A stretch of 13,999 nt of DNA from contig JACQUM010000053.1 of assembly GCA_016210295.1 (NCBI GenBank), positions 1 through 13,999 on the forward strand, read 5' to 3'. Of this stretch, positions 1 through 5,518 are shown in pieces. The translations under genes were made by a program, and so were the position numbers. The DNA is from Chloroflexota bacterium (GTDB lineage Bacteria > Chloroflexota > Dehalococcoidia > UBA6926 > JACQUM01). The notes under the pieces are model-generated. The model was not told where the DNA came from. It ran no database searches and saw only the letters and a program-made list of their open reading frames with translations. How positions within the stretch are numbered: the first letter of the stretch is position 1; each line of letters begins with the position of its first letter.

Positions 1-1
1 C

Positions 2-856
2 TACACCATCACGCGCAAGAGCCGGACGAAGAACCTCGTCACCAAACTCTACAAGTGCCGCCAGTGCAAGCAGCAATTCACGGTGACCGTGGGCACCATC
101 TTCGAGGACTCCAAGATTCCCCTGAGCAAGTGGTTCGCCGCGATATACCTCATGTGCGCCTCTAAGAAGGGGATCAGCGCTCACCAGCTTCACCGCCAGC
201 TTCATGTTACCTATAGGAGCGCCTGGTTTATGTGTCACCGTATCCGCGAGGCCATGCGAGACAAGCATCTGCCCCTTCTGAGCGGCACCATTGAGGCCGA
301 CGAGACGTACGTGGGCGGACGCCAGCGCGGACACCCCGTGGAGCGCGAGCGGGTGCAAGACGAAATCAACATGGGCCTGAAAGCCAAAGACCCGCACCCG
401 CGCATGGACAAGGCTGTGGTCTTTGGGATGCTAGAGCGAGATGGGAAGGTGAGGACGATGCACGTGAGCGAGACATCCTCCAAGACCTTGCGCCCGATTC
501 TCGTCGGGAGCATTGACCTGAAAAAGTCGCGCCTTATCACAGACGCGCACCCCGCCTACAGGCTCATAAAGAACCACCTGCCCCACGATGTTATCCGGCA
601 CGAGTCTGAGTACGTGCGGGGCGACATTCACACCCAGGGCATTGAGAACTATTGGAGCAACCTCAAGCGTGGGCTCTACGGAGTATTCCACCACGTAGAC
701 GAAGCCTACTTGGGGAACTATCTCAATGAGTTTGAGTTTCGGTTCAACCGCCGGAAGATCGCGGACGAGAACCGCTTCGCCGCTTTGATAGGCCAGACGG
801 AGGGGCGGCTTCTCTGGTACTGCCAGACCCCTCAGCCAGAGGCCCCGCACGCTTAG
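2..856 (+). CDS. IS1595-family (ISXO2-like) transposase, 5' truncated by window edge
   Basis: The reading frame is open from base 2, so the true start lies left of the window; 284 residues are visible. An N-terminal zinc-ribbon remnant (CxxC at bases 56-67, followed by the QQFTVTVGTIFE stretch) precedes a DDE-type nuclease domain typical of the ISXO2-like/IS1595 family. The putative catalytic acids are Asp at 299-301 (EADETYVGG), Asp at 542-544 (ITDAHPAY) and Glu at 644-646 (GIENYWSNLKRG). The following HHV...YLNEFEFRFNRR stretch is the usual C-terminal signature. The protein would catalyse cut-and-paste movement of its own element. The visible frame has no stop or shift, so it may be intact. 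The terminal repeats cannot be paired because the left end is outside the window. Identification is from motifs; family assignment is strong, activity unknown. Confidence 0.93.
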   Translation, partial: YTITRKSRTKNLVTKLYKCRQCKQQFTVTVGTIFEDSKIPLSKWFAAIYLMCASKKGISAHQLHRQLHVTYRSAWFMCHRIREAMRDKHLPLLSGTIEADETYVGGRQRGHPVERERVQDEINMGLKAKDPHPRMDKAVVFGMLERDGKVRTMHVSETSSKTLRPILVGSIDLKKSRLITDAHPAYRLIKNHLPHDVIRHESEYVRGDIHTQGIENYWSNLKRGLYGVFHHVDEAYLGNYLNEFEFRFNRRKIADENRFAALIGQTEGRLLWYCQTPQPEAPHA

Positions 857-970
857 GAGCCTGCACCAAAGCTGTTATCGCCTCCTCGAACGAGAGGGGA
901 TGCAGCGAAGTCGTCGTATCTGTGTGTCTCTTCTTCGTCACGGATTCTGAAGAACTACCGTGCCTGGTAC

Positions 971-1000
971 TAGACAAGAGGCACACCCCCCCTGTATACT
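971..1000 (+). promoter_or_regulatory. Candidate sigma-70 promoter for the 1160 gene
   Basis: TAGACA (971-976, five of six to the -35 consensus) is separated by 18 bases from TATACT (995-1000, close to the -10 consensus). Transcription would begin near 1007, exactly where a 14-bp inverted repeat starts, leaving a leader of about 150 bases before the ATG at 1160. It could instead be an outward promoter near the right end of the IS element. Called from sequence only. Confidence 0.4.
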
Positions 1001-1006
1001 TTTCTT

Positions 1007-1070
1007 TGAGGGTCGAGGTCTGCTCTGCCACGAGCCCGCAGGAAAAACCTACGACCGACCTCGACCCTCA
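1007..1070. repeat. 14-bp perfect inverted repeat, 36-base spacer
   Basis: TGAGGGTCGAGGTC at 1007-1020 is the exact reverse complement of 1057-1070. It lies just downstream of the candidate -10 box. It could be an operator bound by a dimer, or a long-loop hairpin in the leader RNA of the 1160 gene. No T-run follows, so it is not an obvious terminator. Confidence 0.6.
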
Positions 1071-1079
1071 CATTAGAGA

Positions 1080-1097
1080 CGCGCTTCATGAAGCGCG
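1080..1097. repeat. 18-bp perfect palindrome
   Basis: CGCGCTTCATGAAGCGCG at 1080-1097 is self-complementary without a spacer, and CTTCATG recurs shortly after, at about 1102-1108. A zero-loop palindrome fits a homodimeric protein-binding site better than an RNA hairpin. It lies between the candidate promoter (971-1000) and the 1160 gene. Confidence 0.6.
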
Positions 1098-1159
1098 AGC
1101 CTCTTCATGCGCATTTTACCGTGTGAGGAGAGAAAAGTCAACCGTGAGGAGGTAAAGAG

Positions 1160-1609
1160 ATGGACGAGAAGACAATTCGCCTGCACCTCGAAGAGGTACG
1201 GAGCGCGCTAAAGAGGAGCGAAGAGGAGCACGAAGTGCTTCTCTCTCTCCTCAAAGGCTATGAGGGGTGGCTCAGACTTCACGGGGTTCCGCAAAATGGG
1301 CAGAACAAGCCGCCACAACTTAGCCTTCAAGTTCAAGGGCAAGACCTCAACGATAAAGGATCGGGTTGGCGCCCCACTATCGAAGGTATTCTCAAGGATG
1401 CGCGAGGAGAAGTTTTGCATAGTAAGGAGATTTGGCTACGCGCTCAAGCTCGTGGGCTCCGAAGTAATGCCAAGAACCCTGTCGGCGCGGTGGATTTGAC
1501 AGCACGCGGCATTGCAGGCGTGGTGAAGGCCGGACCGCGAAAATGGCGGTGGGTTGGTCTAGACACAGTAGCCCCACCGCTTCCAGATTCGCCAAGTAAG
1601 GGCGGGTGA
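1160..1609 (+). CDS. Hypothetical protein, coiled coil plus winged-helix-like domain
   Basis: This is a 149-residue protein I do not recognise by name. The ATG at 1160 is set by a strong ribosome site, AGGAGGT at 1147-1153, six bases upstream. Residues 1-35 are charged and heptad-like (LEEVRSALKRSEEEHEVLLSLL), predicting a coiled coil. A linker follows, then from about residue 67 a GWRPTIEGILKDA...HSKEIWLRAQARGL...GAVDLTARGIAGVVKAGPRKWRWVG region. Its helix-helix-wing spacing and final aromatic beta strand resemble the winged-helix modules found in many mobile-element proteins. A dimeric DNA-binding protein is a reasonable inference. The inverted repeat and palindrome upstream could be its own operators. 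It lies between an IS element and other small accessory genes, so horizontal origin is likely. Confidence 0.72.
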   Translation: MDEKTIRLHLEEVRSALKRSEEEHEVLLSLLKGYEGWLRLHGVPQNGQNKPPQLSLQVQGQDLNDKGSGWRPTIEGILKDARGEVLHSKEIWLRAQARGLRSNAKNPVGAVDLTARGIAGVVKAGPRKWRWVGLDTVAPPLPDSPSKGG

Positions 1610-1632
1610 GATAGCCCGCTTGGAATAAATAC

Positions 1633-1677
1633 GAGGCCCCAGGGTCTCAGGTTGACCGCCGTTCCCCCTGGGGCCTC
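1633..1677. repeat. 12-bp perfect stem with 21-base loop (hairpin), possible terminator
   Basis: GAGGCCCCAGGG (1633-1644) pairs perfectly with CCCTGGGGCCTC (1666-1677). It begins 23 bases after the stop of the 1160 gene and could end that transcript. It lacks a following T-run, and an SD-like AAAGGAGGT follows at once (1680-1688). It may therefore be a structured leader for what lies downstream. Confidence 0.55.
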
Positions 1678-1694
1678 AGAAAGGAGGTGCCGAC

Positions 1695-1754
1695 GTGTCG
1701 GCTTGTCCCATCATAGAGGCGGCCTGGTTAGAAATCCAGGCGACTTCAATATAG
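1695..1754 (+). CDS. Possible 19-residue leader ORF with strong SD
   Basis: A near-perfect ribosome site, AGGAGGT (1682-1688), lies six bases before GTG at 1695, which opens a 19-codon frame ending TAG at 1752-1754. The predicted peptide (MSACPIIEAAWLEIQATSI) has no recognisable motif. The frame sits between two stable hairpins (1633-1677 and 1758-1777), an arrangement seen for leader peptides. The start codon match could equally be chance. Low confidence as a real gene. Confidence 0.25.
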   Translation: MSACPIIEAAWLEIQATSI

Positions 1755-1757
1755 GCT

Positions 1758-1777
1758 TGGCCCCCGCAAGGGGGCCA
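1758..1777. repeat. 8-bp GC hairpin with GCAA tetraloop
   Basis: TGGCCCCC (1758-1765), loop GCAA (1766-1769) and GGGGGCCA (1770-1777) form a very stable hairpin with a GNRA tetraloop. It lies in the leader of the small CxxC gene at 1834. No T-run follows. A GNRA loop suggests selection at the RNA level, though this is inference. Confidence 0.55.
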
Positions 1778-1833
1778 CAACCTCGCTACAAAGTATAACC
1801 ACATCAAAGACGAAAGGAGAACACCCCCCAAAA

Positions 1834-2001
1834 ATGGCCAGCACATACCGAAAACGACGCGGTGCATACGATACTTGGCATCACTGCGCGAACTGCTCTA
1901 ATTGGCCGACCTCGAACTACGATGAGCGCGCTCAACGCCCTACTAGCGGTGAGCTGTGCAATGAGTGTCTCGCCAAGGAGAGGGATGGTAACTGCCGCTA
2001 A
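1834..2001 (+). CDS. Small two-CxxC (zinc-ribbon-like) hypothetical protein
   Basis: A 55-residue frame starts at ATG 1834, with AAAGGAGA at 1813-1820 as a somewhat distant ribosome site, and ends TAA at 1999-2001. It contains Cys18-x2-Cys21 (HCANCSNWPTS) and Cys42-x2-Cys45 (GELCNECLAKE), a spacing that fits one zinc-binding knuckle pair. The basic start (TYRKRRG) is followed by DTWHHCANCSNWPTSNY. From memory, similar very short proteins of unknown function occur scattered in bacterial genomes and metagenomes, with the pattern WH-C-NCSNWPT and SGELCNEC. It is too short to be found by usual length filters. Its function is unknown; binding of nucleic acid or a protein partner is possible but not shown. 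Confidence 0.72.
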   Translation: MASTYRKRRGAYDTWHHCANCSNWPTSNYDERAQRPTSGELCNECLAKERDGNCR

Positions 2002-2004
2002 CGG

Positions 2005-2253
2005 CTAGTCCCTAGCGCGGACCACCATCATAGTTAGAGACGCCCGCTCCCCCACGAAGTAGATCGTGTCCAGGGAGCGGGCGTACTCTATGCCCCTTGA
2101 GACAGCGAACACATCAAAACAACCGAGGCAGACGACGAGCTTCTGGTAAGTAAGCGGAACGACTTCCCTCCAAAGCTCATCCGGCACATGGAAGTCAAAG
2201 TGATCTCTCCTCCCGCATACCTTGCAGGTTTGATACTGGCTAGAGAGTGTCAC
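2005..2253 (-). CDS. Small zinc-ribbon-like hypothetical protein
   Basis: This 82-residue protein starts at a GTG (2251-2253); an in-frame stop lies a few codons further upstream, so a longer form is not possible. No clear ribosome site precedes it. Cys10-x2-Cys13 (TCKVCGRRDHFDFHVPDELW) and Cys42-x2-Cys45 (VVCLGCFDVFA) make a treble-clef or zinc-ribbon-like pair. The pattern D-FDFHVPDE-W--VVP followed by VVCLGCFD-FA matches, from memory, a widespread family of small phage- or island-associated proteins with no assigned function. It converges on the 1834-2001 gene with only three bases between stop codons, an unusually tight tail-to-tail pair of two-CxxC proteins. Confidence 0.72.
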   Translation of the reverse strand: MTLSSQYQTCKVCGRRDHFDFHVPDELWREVVPLTYQKLVVCLGCFDVFAVSRGIEYARSLDTIYFVGERASLTMMVVRARD

Positions 2254-2405
2254 TAAGGTGTGTCAAGGGCATAATTGCCAGAGAGAGCCAGGAGAGGCGA
2301 GCACCGCAGGGCCGAGGTGGTCACGCGCACCCGCCACAATAGAGCAGGAACGCCCTTTCTCGGAAAAACGTCCCTCCCTTCAGGCTTTGTTCAGCTGTGC
2401 GTCTC

Positions 2406-2433
2406 TTGACAAACGCCGTGGGTGGGGCATCAT
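2406..2433 (+). promoter_or_regulatory. Candidate promoter with perfect -35
   Basis: TTGACA (2406-2411) is followed after 16 bases by CATCAT (2428-2433, four of six to the -10 consensus). Initiation near 2440 would give a transcript of about 300 bases. That transcript would contain the SD-led ORF at 2478 and end at the terminator at 2704-2741, or read through into the 2812 gene. The upstream stretch 2254-2405 shows no convincing gene on either strand. Confidence 0.35.
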
Positions 2434-2477
2434 GGCAGTGGAGTCTCCCCTGGGGATCCCGGATAAGGAGGCACCAG

Positions 2478-2609
2478 ATGTTCGTAAAGAGGTACGTCCT
2501 CGAAGGACGGTGGAACTTTCCTCACGCTAGCTCCGCTGGGCTCCGCTCAGGGCGCCACGAGCAGAGAATCAGCGGAGGTCACGCCGGTCGCCCCGGGTCT
2601 CGTCTCTAG
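2478..2609 (+). CDS. Possible small ORF of 43 residues with strong SD
   Basis: AAGGAGG (2465-2471) lies six bases before the ATG at 2478, which opens a 43-residue frame ending TAG at 2607-2609. The N-terminus (MFVKRYVLEGRWNFP) reads like protein. The second half is rich in Arg, Gly and Ser (SSAGLRSGRHEQRISGGHAG) and looks like translated non-coding sequence. It lies on the candidate transcript that begins near 2440 and is followed by small hairpins and an intrinsic terminator. It could be a leader peptide or a small real protein. I do not recognise it. Confidence 0.35.
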   Translation: MFVKRYVLEGRWNFPHASSAGLRSGRHEQRISGGHAGRPGSRL

Positions 2610-2626
2610 GCTAGAAGAGGCTCGAT

Positions 2627-2674
2627 CAGGGTGGAAACCCGGAGCCCTGGACTAGAAAGTCCAAAGCGAAGGAC
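2627..2674 (+). other. Cluster of small, partly exclusive RNA hairpins
   Basis: GGGT-GGAA-ACCC (2629-2640, GNRA loop) competes with the longer pairing CAGGG (2627-2631) to CCCTG (2645-2649). TGGACT-AGAA-AGTCCA (2648-2663) competes with GTCC (2659-2662) to GGAC (2671-2674). The AGTCC at 2705-2709, in the 5' arm of the terminator, could also pair with GGACT at 2649-2653, which would weaken the terminator. This resembles an attenuator layout but matches no riboswitch class I know. Confidence 0.35.
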
Positions 2675-2703
2675 GAAGACCCCGGGTGAATGGACCAGCA
2701 AAC

Positions 2704-2741
2704 GAGTCCCGTCCGCCATAGGCGGACGGGACTCCCTTTTT
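2704..2741 (+). terminator. Strong intrinsic terminator
   Basis: A 14-bp perfect stem, GAGTCCCGTCCGCC (2704-2717) with GGCGGACGGGACTC (2721-2734), carries a three-base loop ATA and is followed by CCTTTTT. It is the clearest terminator in the window. It ends something transcribed rightward from the otherwise gene-poor region 2254-2700, or attenuates transcription of the 2812 gene. Confidence 0.9.
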
Positions 2742-2811
2742 CGCCCCGCCCTTGTTCTTGGCTTCTTGGCGTACACTGAGAGGTGACTTGCTCGCCTCCA
2801 GGAGGAACAGC

Positions 2812-3066
2812 ATGCCAGAAGAAGAGATCGGTGTCGTCATGGAGTTCTTTGCGCATCCCGTCGTCGCCGGGATCCACCTCACCGCCCCTCTTCGGGCGGG
2901 GGACACCATCCGCATCCACGGCCACACCACCGATGTGACCCTTCCAATTACCTCCATGCAACTCAACAATCAACCGGTGACCGCAGCGCAGGCTGGCCAG
3001 GAGATAGGCGTCAAGGTCCCCGACCGTGTCCGGCGAGGGGACAAGGTCTACAGGGTCACGCCCTAG
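2812..3066 (+). CDS. Stand-alone EF-Tu domain-2-like (translation elongation factor-like) protein
   Basis: An 84-residue protein starts at ATG 2812, with AGGAGGA at 2800-2806 five bases upstream. The in-frame extension to 2752 lacks a ribosome site and reads as non-coding, so I reject it. The sequence follows the beta-barrel pattern of translation-factor domain 2: an initial IGVVMEFFAHPVVAGIHL strand, L-AGDTIRIHGHTTDVTLPITSMQ, then a PVTAAQAGQEIGVKVPDRVRRGDKVYRV end. This is the same pattern as the small elongation-factor-like proteins annotated in archaea and several bacterial phyla. There is no GTPase domain, so it is not a translation factor itself; its role is unknown. The strong terminator 70 bases upstream separates it from, or regulates it by, the preceding unit. 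Confidence 0.85.
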   Translation: MPEEEIGVVMEFFAHPVVAGIHLTAPLRAGDTIRIHGHTTDVTLPITSMQLNNQPVTAAQAGQEIGVKVPDRVRRGDKVYRVTP

Positions 3067-3075
3067 AGGGCTAGG

Positions 3076-3129
3076 CCGGCCTGGGGAGGGCCGGAGGTCG
3101 AAAAACGCCGATCCATCGCCCTTCGATGG
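3076..3129. terminator. Hairpins between convergent genes, weak terminator candidates
   Basis: On the plus strand CCGGCC (3076-3081) pairs with GGCCGG (3089-3094). CCATCG (3113-3118) pairs with CGATGG (3124-3129). Read on the minus strand, the second hairpin is followed seven bases later by five T (3105-3101), so it could end the riboflavin operon. The distance to the T-run makes this only a moderate candidate. Confidence 0.35.
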
Positions 3130-3194
3130 GCCGGGGAGAGCCAGCGAGTTTTTCGCCGCCTGCGGCGGCCTCAGAACGACAGGAGAAGAGGCGT

Positions 3195-3662
3195 CTACTT
3201 GATCCGCCGCATGGCGTTGGCCATCTCGATGGCCGCCACGGCGGCGTCGAACCCCTTGTTGGAGCCCTTGCCCCCCGCTCGGGTGAGGGCCTGCTCCAGG
3301 GTATCCGTGGTCACCAGCCCGAAGATGGTCGGGACCCCCGTTTCCACGCCCACCCGGGCGATCCCCGAGGTCGCGGCGGAGGTGATGTGGTCGTAGTGAG
3401 TCGTCTCGCCCCGGATCACCGCGCCCAGGCAGATGACGGCGTCGAAGCGACCGCTCTTGGCCATCTTCATCGCCGCCGTGGGGATCTCGAAGGAGCCGGG
3501 GACCCAGACCACCTCTACGGCCTCGGTGTCCACGCCGTGGGCCTCCAGGCCCTCAAGGGCGCCCCGCAGGAGCTGCGTGGTGACGAGGTCGTTGAAGTGA
3601 GCAACGACGATGCCGAAACGGAGGCCCTGGGCGGTGCGGAGGGGCTTAAGCTCTTTCGGCAC
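3195..3662 (-). CDS. ribH: 6,7-dimethyl-8-ribityllumazine synthase (RibH)
   Basis: RibH condenses 5-amino-6-ribitylamino-uracil with 3,4-dihydroxy-2-butanone 4-phosphate to give lumazine, the penultimate step of riboflavin synthesis, in a cytosolic oligomer. Hallmarks are VAHFND (residues 20-25), WVPGSFEIP (53-61), GAVIRGETTHYDHI with the catalytic-region His89, and GSNKGFDAAVAAIEM near the end. I chose the GTG at 3660-3662 (155 residues, the usual size) over the ATG at 3701. The longer form adds an unconserved WTSPGRRRQA segment inside ribBA. With this start the gene overlaps the end of ribBA by 17 bases, so translational coupling is likely. It is the last gene of the operon. Function is near certain; the start is less so. 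Confidence 0.95.
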   Translation of the reverse strand: MPKELKPLRTAQGLRFGIVVAHFNDLVTTQLLRGALEGLEAHGVDTEAVEVVWVPGSFEIPTAAMKMAKSGRFDAVICLGAVIRGETTHYDHITSAATSGIARVGVETGVPTIFGLVTTDTLEQALTRAGGKGSNKGFDAAVAAIEMANAMRRIK

Positions 3663-4899
3663 GGCGCTCGCCTGTCTTCTTCGCCCCGGGCTCGTCCACA
3701 AGCTGGTCCAGCCGGTGGCCCAGCTTATCGCGCTTCGTCGCCAGGTAGCGCCGGTTGTGGTCGTTAGGGGCGACCTGGATGGGCACCATCTCGACTACTT
3801 GGAGACCGAAGGCATCGATCCCCACAACCTTGCGGGGGTTGTTGGTCATGATGCGTAGCTTCCTCACTCCCAGGTCGTAGAGGATTTGGGCTCCCACGCC
3901 GTAGTCCCGCAGGTCCGGCGGAAAGCCCATCTTCTCGTTGGCCTCCACGGTGTCCAGGCCGGCGTCCTGGAGGGCATAGGCGCGGATCTTGTTGTGGAGC
4001 CCGATTCCCCGCCCCTCTTGGCGCATGTAGATGAAGACGCCCCTTCCCTCCTGGGCGATGTTCTTGAGCGCCTGGGCCACCTGTTCGCCGCAATCGCAGC
4101 GCAGGCTACCGAAGACGTCTCCGGTCACGCACTCGCTGTGGACCCGCACCAGGGTCGGCACATCGGGGTCTATCTCTCCCATCACCATGGCGACATGCTC
4201 ATCGGGATCAATGGAGCTCTTGTAGCCGTAGGCGACGAACTCACCGTACCGCGTGGGCAGCTTGGTCTTGGCCACCCGTTCCACCAGCGACTCCGTCCGG
4301 CGCCGGTACGCGATGAGCTGGGCCACGGACACGATCTTGATGCCCCACTTCTGGGAGAAGCCCTCGAGGTCAGGCATGCGGGCCATGGTGCCATCCGCTC
4401 GCATGATCTCGCAGATGACTCCGGCAGGGTACAGCCCCGCCAGCCGCGCCAAGTCCACGACGGCCTCAGTCTGGCCGGTGCGCATGAGGACGCCCCCCTC
4501 TCGGTAGCGAAGAGGGAAGACGTGGCCGGGCCGGGCCAGGTCTTCCGGCTTGGTCGCAGGATCCAGCACAGCGAGCACGGTGGCGGCGCGGTCGAAGGCG
4601 GAGATGCCCGTCGTCACGCCCTTCTTCCCGTCTATGGACTGCGTGAAGGCAGTCCCATAGGTCGCGGTGTTGTTGCTCACCATCAGGGGGACCTGGAGCG
4701 CGTCCAACCTCTGACCAACGATGGGCATGCAAATCAGGCCGCGGGCATGGGACGCCATGAAGTTGATCTTCTCAGGCGTCACCTTCTCCGCCGCCAGGGC
4801 CAGGTCCCCCTCGTTCTCCCGGCCCTCGTCGTCGCAGATGATGACGAAGTCGCCCTTCCGTATATCTTCGATGGCCTCTTCAATTGTGGCCAAAGGCAT
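3646..4899 (-). CDS. ribBA: Bifunctional DHBP synthase / GTP cyclohydrolase II (RibBA)
   Basis: The N-terminal half makes 3,4-dihydroxy-2-butanone 4-phosphate from ribulose 5-phosphate. The C-terminal half opens GTP to start riboflavin synthesis. The start at ATG 4897-4899 is backed by AAAGGAG at 4906-4912; the upstream in-frame extension overlaps ribE and is unlike the family. The length is 417 residues. The DHBP domain (about 1-200) shows DDEGRENEGD (23-32, metal ligand Glu28) and RPGHVFPLR. The second metal ligand, His in G-H-T-E-A, is Gln143 here (codon CAG at 4471-4473). The cyclohydrolase domain (about 205-400) keeps SECVTGDVFGSLRCDC with zinc ligands Cys257, Cys268 and Cys270, plus QEGRGIGL and TNNPRK. 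The C-terminal 17 residues are an unconserved tail. The ribE stop lies 16 bases upstream. Confidence 0.96.
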   Translation of the reverse strand: MPLATIEEAIEDIRKGDFVIICDDEGRENEGDLALAAEKVTPEKINFMASHARGLICMPIVGQRLDALQVPLMVSNNTATYGTAFTQSIDGKKGVTTGISAFDRAATVLAVLDPATKPEDLARPGHVFPLRYREGGVLMRTGQTEAVVDLARLAGLYPAGVICEIMRADGTMARMPDLEGFSQKWGIKIVSVAQLIAYRRRTESLVERVAKTKLPTRYGEFVAYGYKSSIDPDEHVAMVMGEIDPDVPTLVRVHSECVTGDVFGSLRCDCGEQVAQALKNIAQEGRGVFIYMRQEGRGIGLHNKIRAYALQDAGLDTVEANEKMGFPPDLRDYGVGAQILYDLGVRKLRIMTNNPRKVVGIDAFGLQVVEMVPIQVAPNDHNRRYLATKRDKLGHRLDQLVDEPGAKKTGERRAERA

Positions 4900-4915
4900 G
4901 AACAGCTCCTTTGCC

Positions 4916-5506
4916 TTAGCTCCCTCGTTCTCGCTCGCCCAGGAGGCGCTCCACGTACTTAGCCAGGATGTCCACCTCCAGGTTCGCAAAGTCGCCGGGC
5001 TTCGCCGTGCCTAGCGTGGTGTTCCTCAGCGTATAGTCTACCAAAGACACCGAAAAAGACTCCTTGTCCACGGAGACAACAGTGAGGCTCACGCCGTCCA
5101 CCGCAATGAACCCCTTCTCCACAATATAGCGCAAAAGGCCGCGGGGAGCACGGAAGCGGACGACGCGCGCGTTCCCCTCGGGGACGACGGAGAGGACCTC
5201 CCCTCTCCCATCCACATGTCCCTGGACGATGTGCCCGCCGAGACGGTCGGAGAGCTGGAGGGCTCTCTCCAGATTGACGCCATCCCCCGAGGCCTTGTTC
5301 CCCAGGCTGGTGCGCCGGAGGGTCTCCGGCATCAGGTCGAAGACGAAGGTGCGGTCGTCGAGGTCCCGCACCGTCAGGCATACGCCGTTGACGGAGAGGC
5401 TGTCCCCTTGGCGCACGCCCTTCCACGTCTTCCGAGCCCGGACGGCCAGGAGGCCAGGCCCCGCCTCCACGACTTCTCCCACCTCCTCGACGATGCCGCT
5501 GAACAC
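4916..5506 (-). CDS. ribE: Riboflavin synthase, alpha subunit
   Basis: This 196-residue enzyme dismutates two lumazine molecules to riboflavin and the RibH substrate pyrimidine, and normally acts as a trimer. Two tandem lumazine-binding barrels are visible. The first opens with MFSGIVEEVG and contains SVNGVCLTV (38-46). The second opens at GGHIVQGHVDG (90-100) and contains AVDGVSLTV (135-143). The start is GTG at 5504-5506, preceded by AAGGAG seven bases away; that site overlaps the ribD stop. The MFSG start is invariant in the family, so the start is secure. Gaps are 12 bases from ribD and 16 to ribBA, so co-transcription is very likely. Confidence 0.96.
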   Translation of the reverse strand: MFSGIVEEVGEVVEAGPGLLAVRARKTWKGVRQGDSLSVNGVCLTVRDLDDRTFVFDLMPETLRRTSLGNKASGDGVNLERALQLSDRLGGHIVQGHVDGRGEVLSVVPEGNARVVRFRAPRGLLRYIVEKGFIAVDGVSLTVVSVDKESFSVSLVDYTLRNTTLGTAKPGDFANLEVDILAKYVERLLGERERGS

Positions 5507-5518
5507 CTCACTGCTCCT

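Noticed and set aside
922..1155. 77-codon plus-strand ORF between the transposase and the 1160 gene
   Set aside because: No ribosome site at its start; it crosses the candidate promoter, the inverted repeat and the palindrome, and its composition (runs such as HTPPVYFSLR, then RVRREKSTVRR) shows no domain.
2258..2530. 90-codon plus-strand ORF
   Set aside because: No ribosome site, low-complexity charged composition, and it overlaps the better-supported promoter and SD-led ORF in another frame.
2500..2535. Minus-strand GTGAGGAAAGTTCC resembling the GAGGAAAGTCC core of RNase P RNA
   Set aside because: The partner P4 strand (ACAGAA...), a GNRA-rich specificity domain and a suitable 3' end are not found in the neighbouring minus-strand sequence; the match is too short.
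2627..2741. T-box riboswitch suggested by AGGGTGGAAACCC followed by a terminator
   Set aside because: The core T-box GTGG-ACCGCG and stem I features (AG bulge, specifier loop) are absent, and the downstream gene is not a tRNA synthetase or amino-acid gene.
1..2750. CRISPR array, toxin-antitoxin pair or defence island
   Set aside because: No regularly spaced repeats, no nuclease, toxin or helicase-type motifs; only a transposase, small CxxC proteins and one coiled-coil/winged-helix-like protein are visible.
3126..3767. 213-codon plus-strand ORF opposite ribH and ribBA
   Set aside because: Antisense shadow of strongly conserved ribH/ribBA in GC-rich DNA; its own translation has no recognisable domain. 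The same holds for other long plus-strand frames at 3886-4962, 5216-5905 and 7202-8686.
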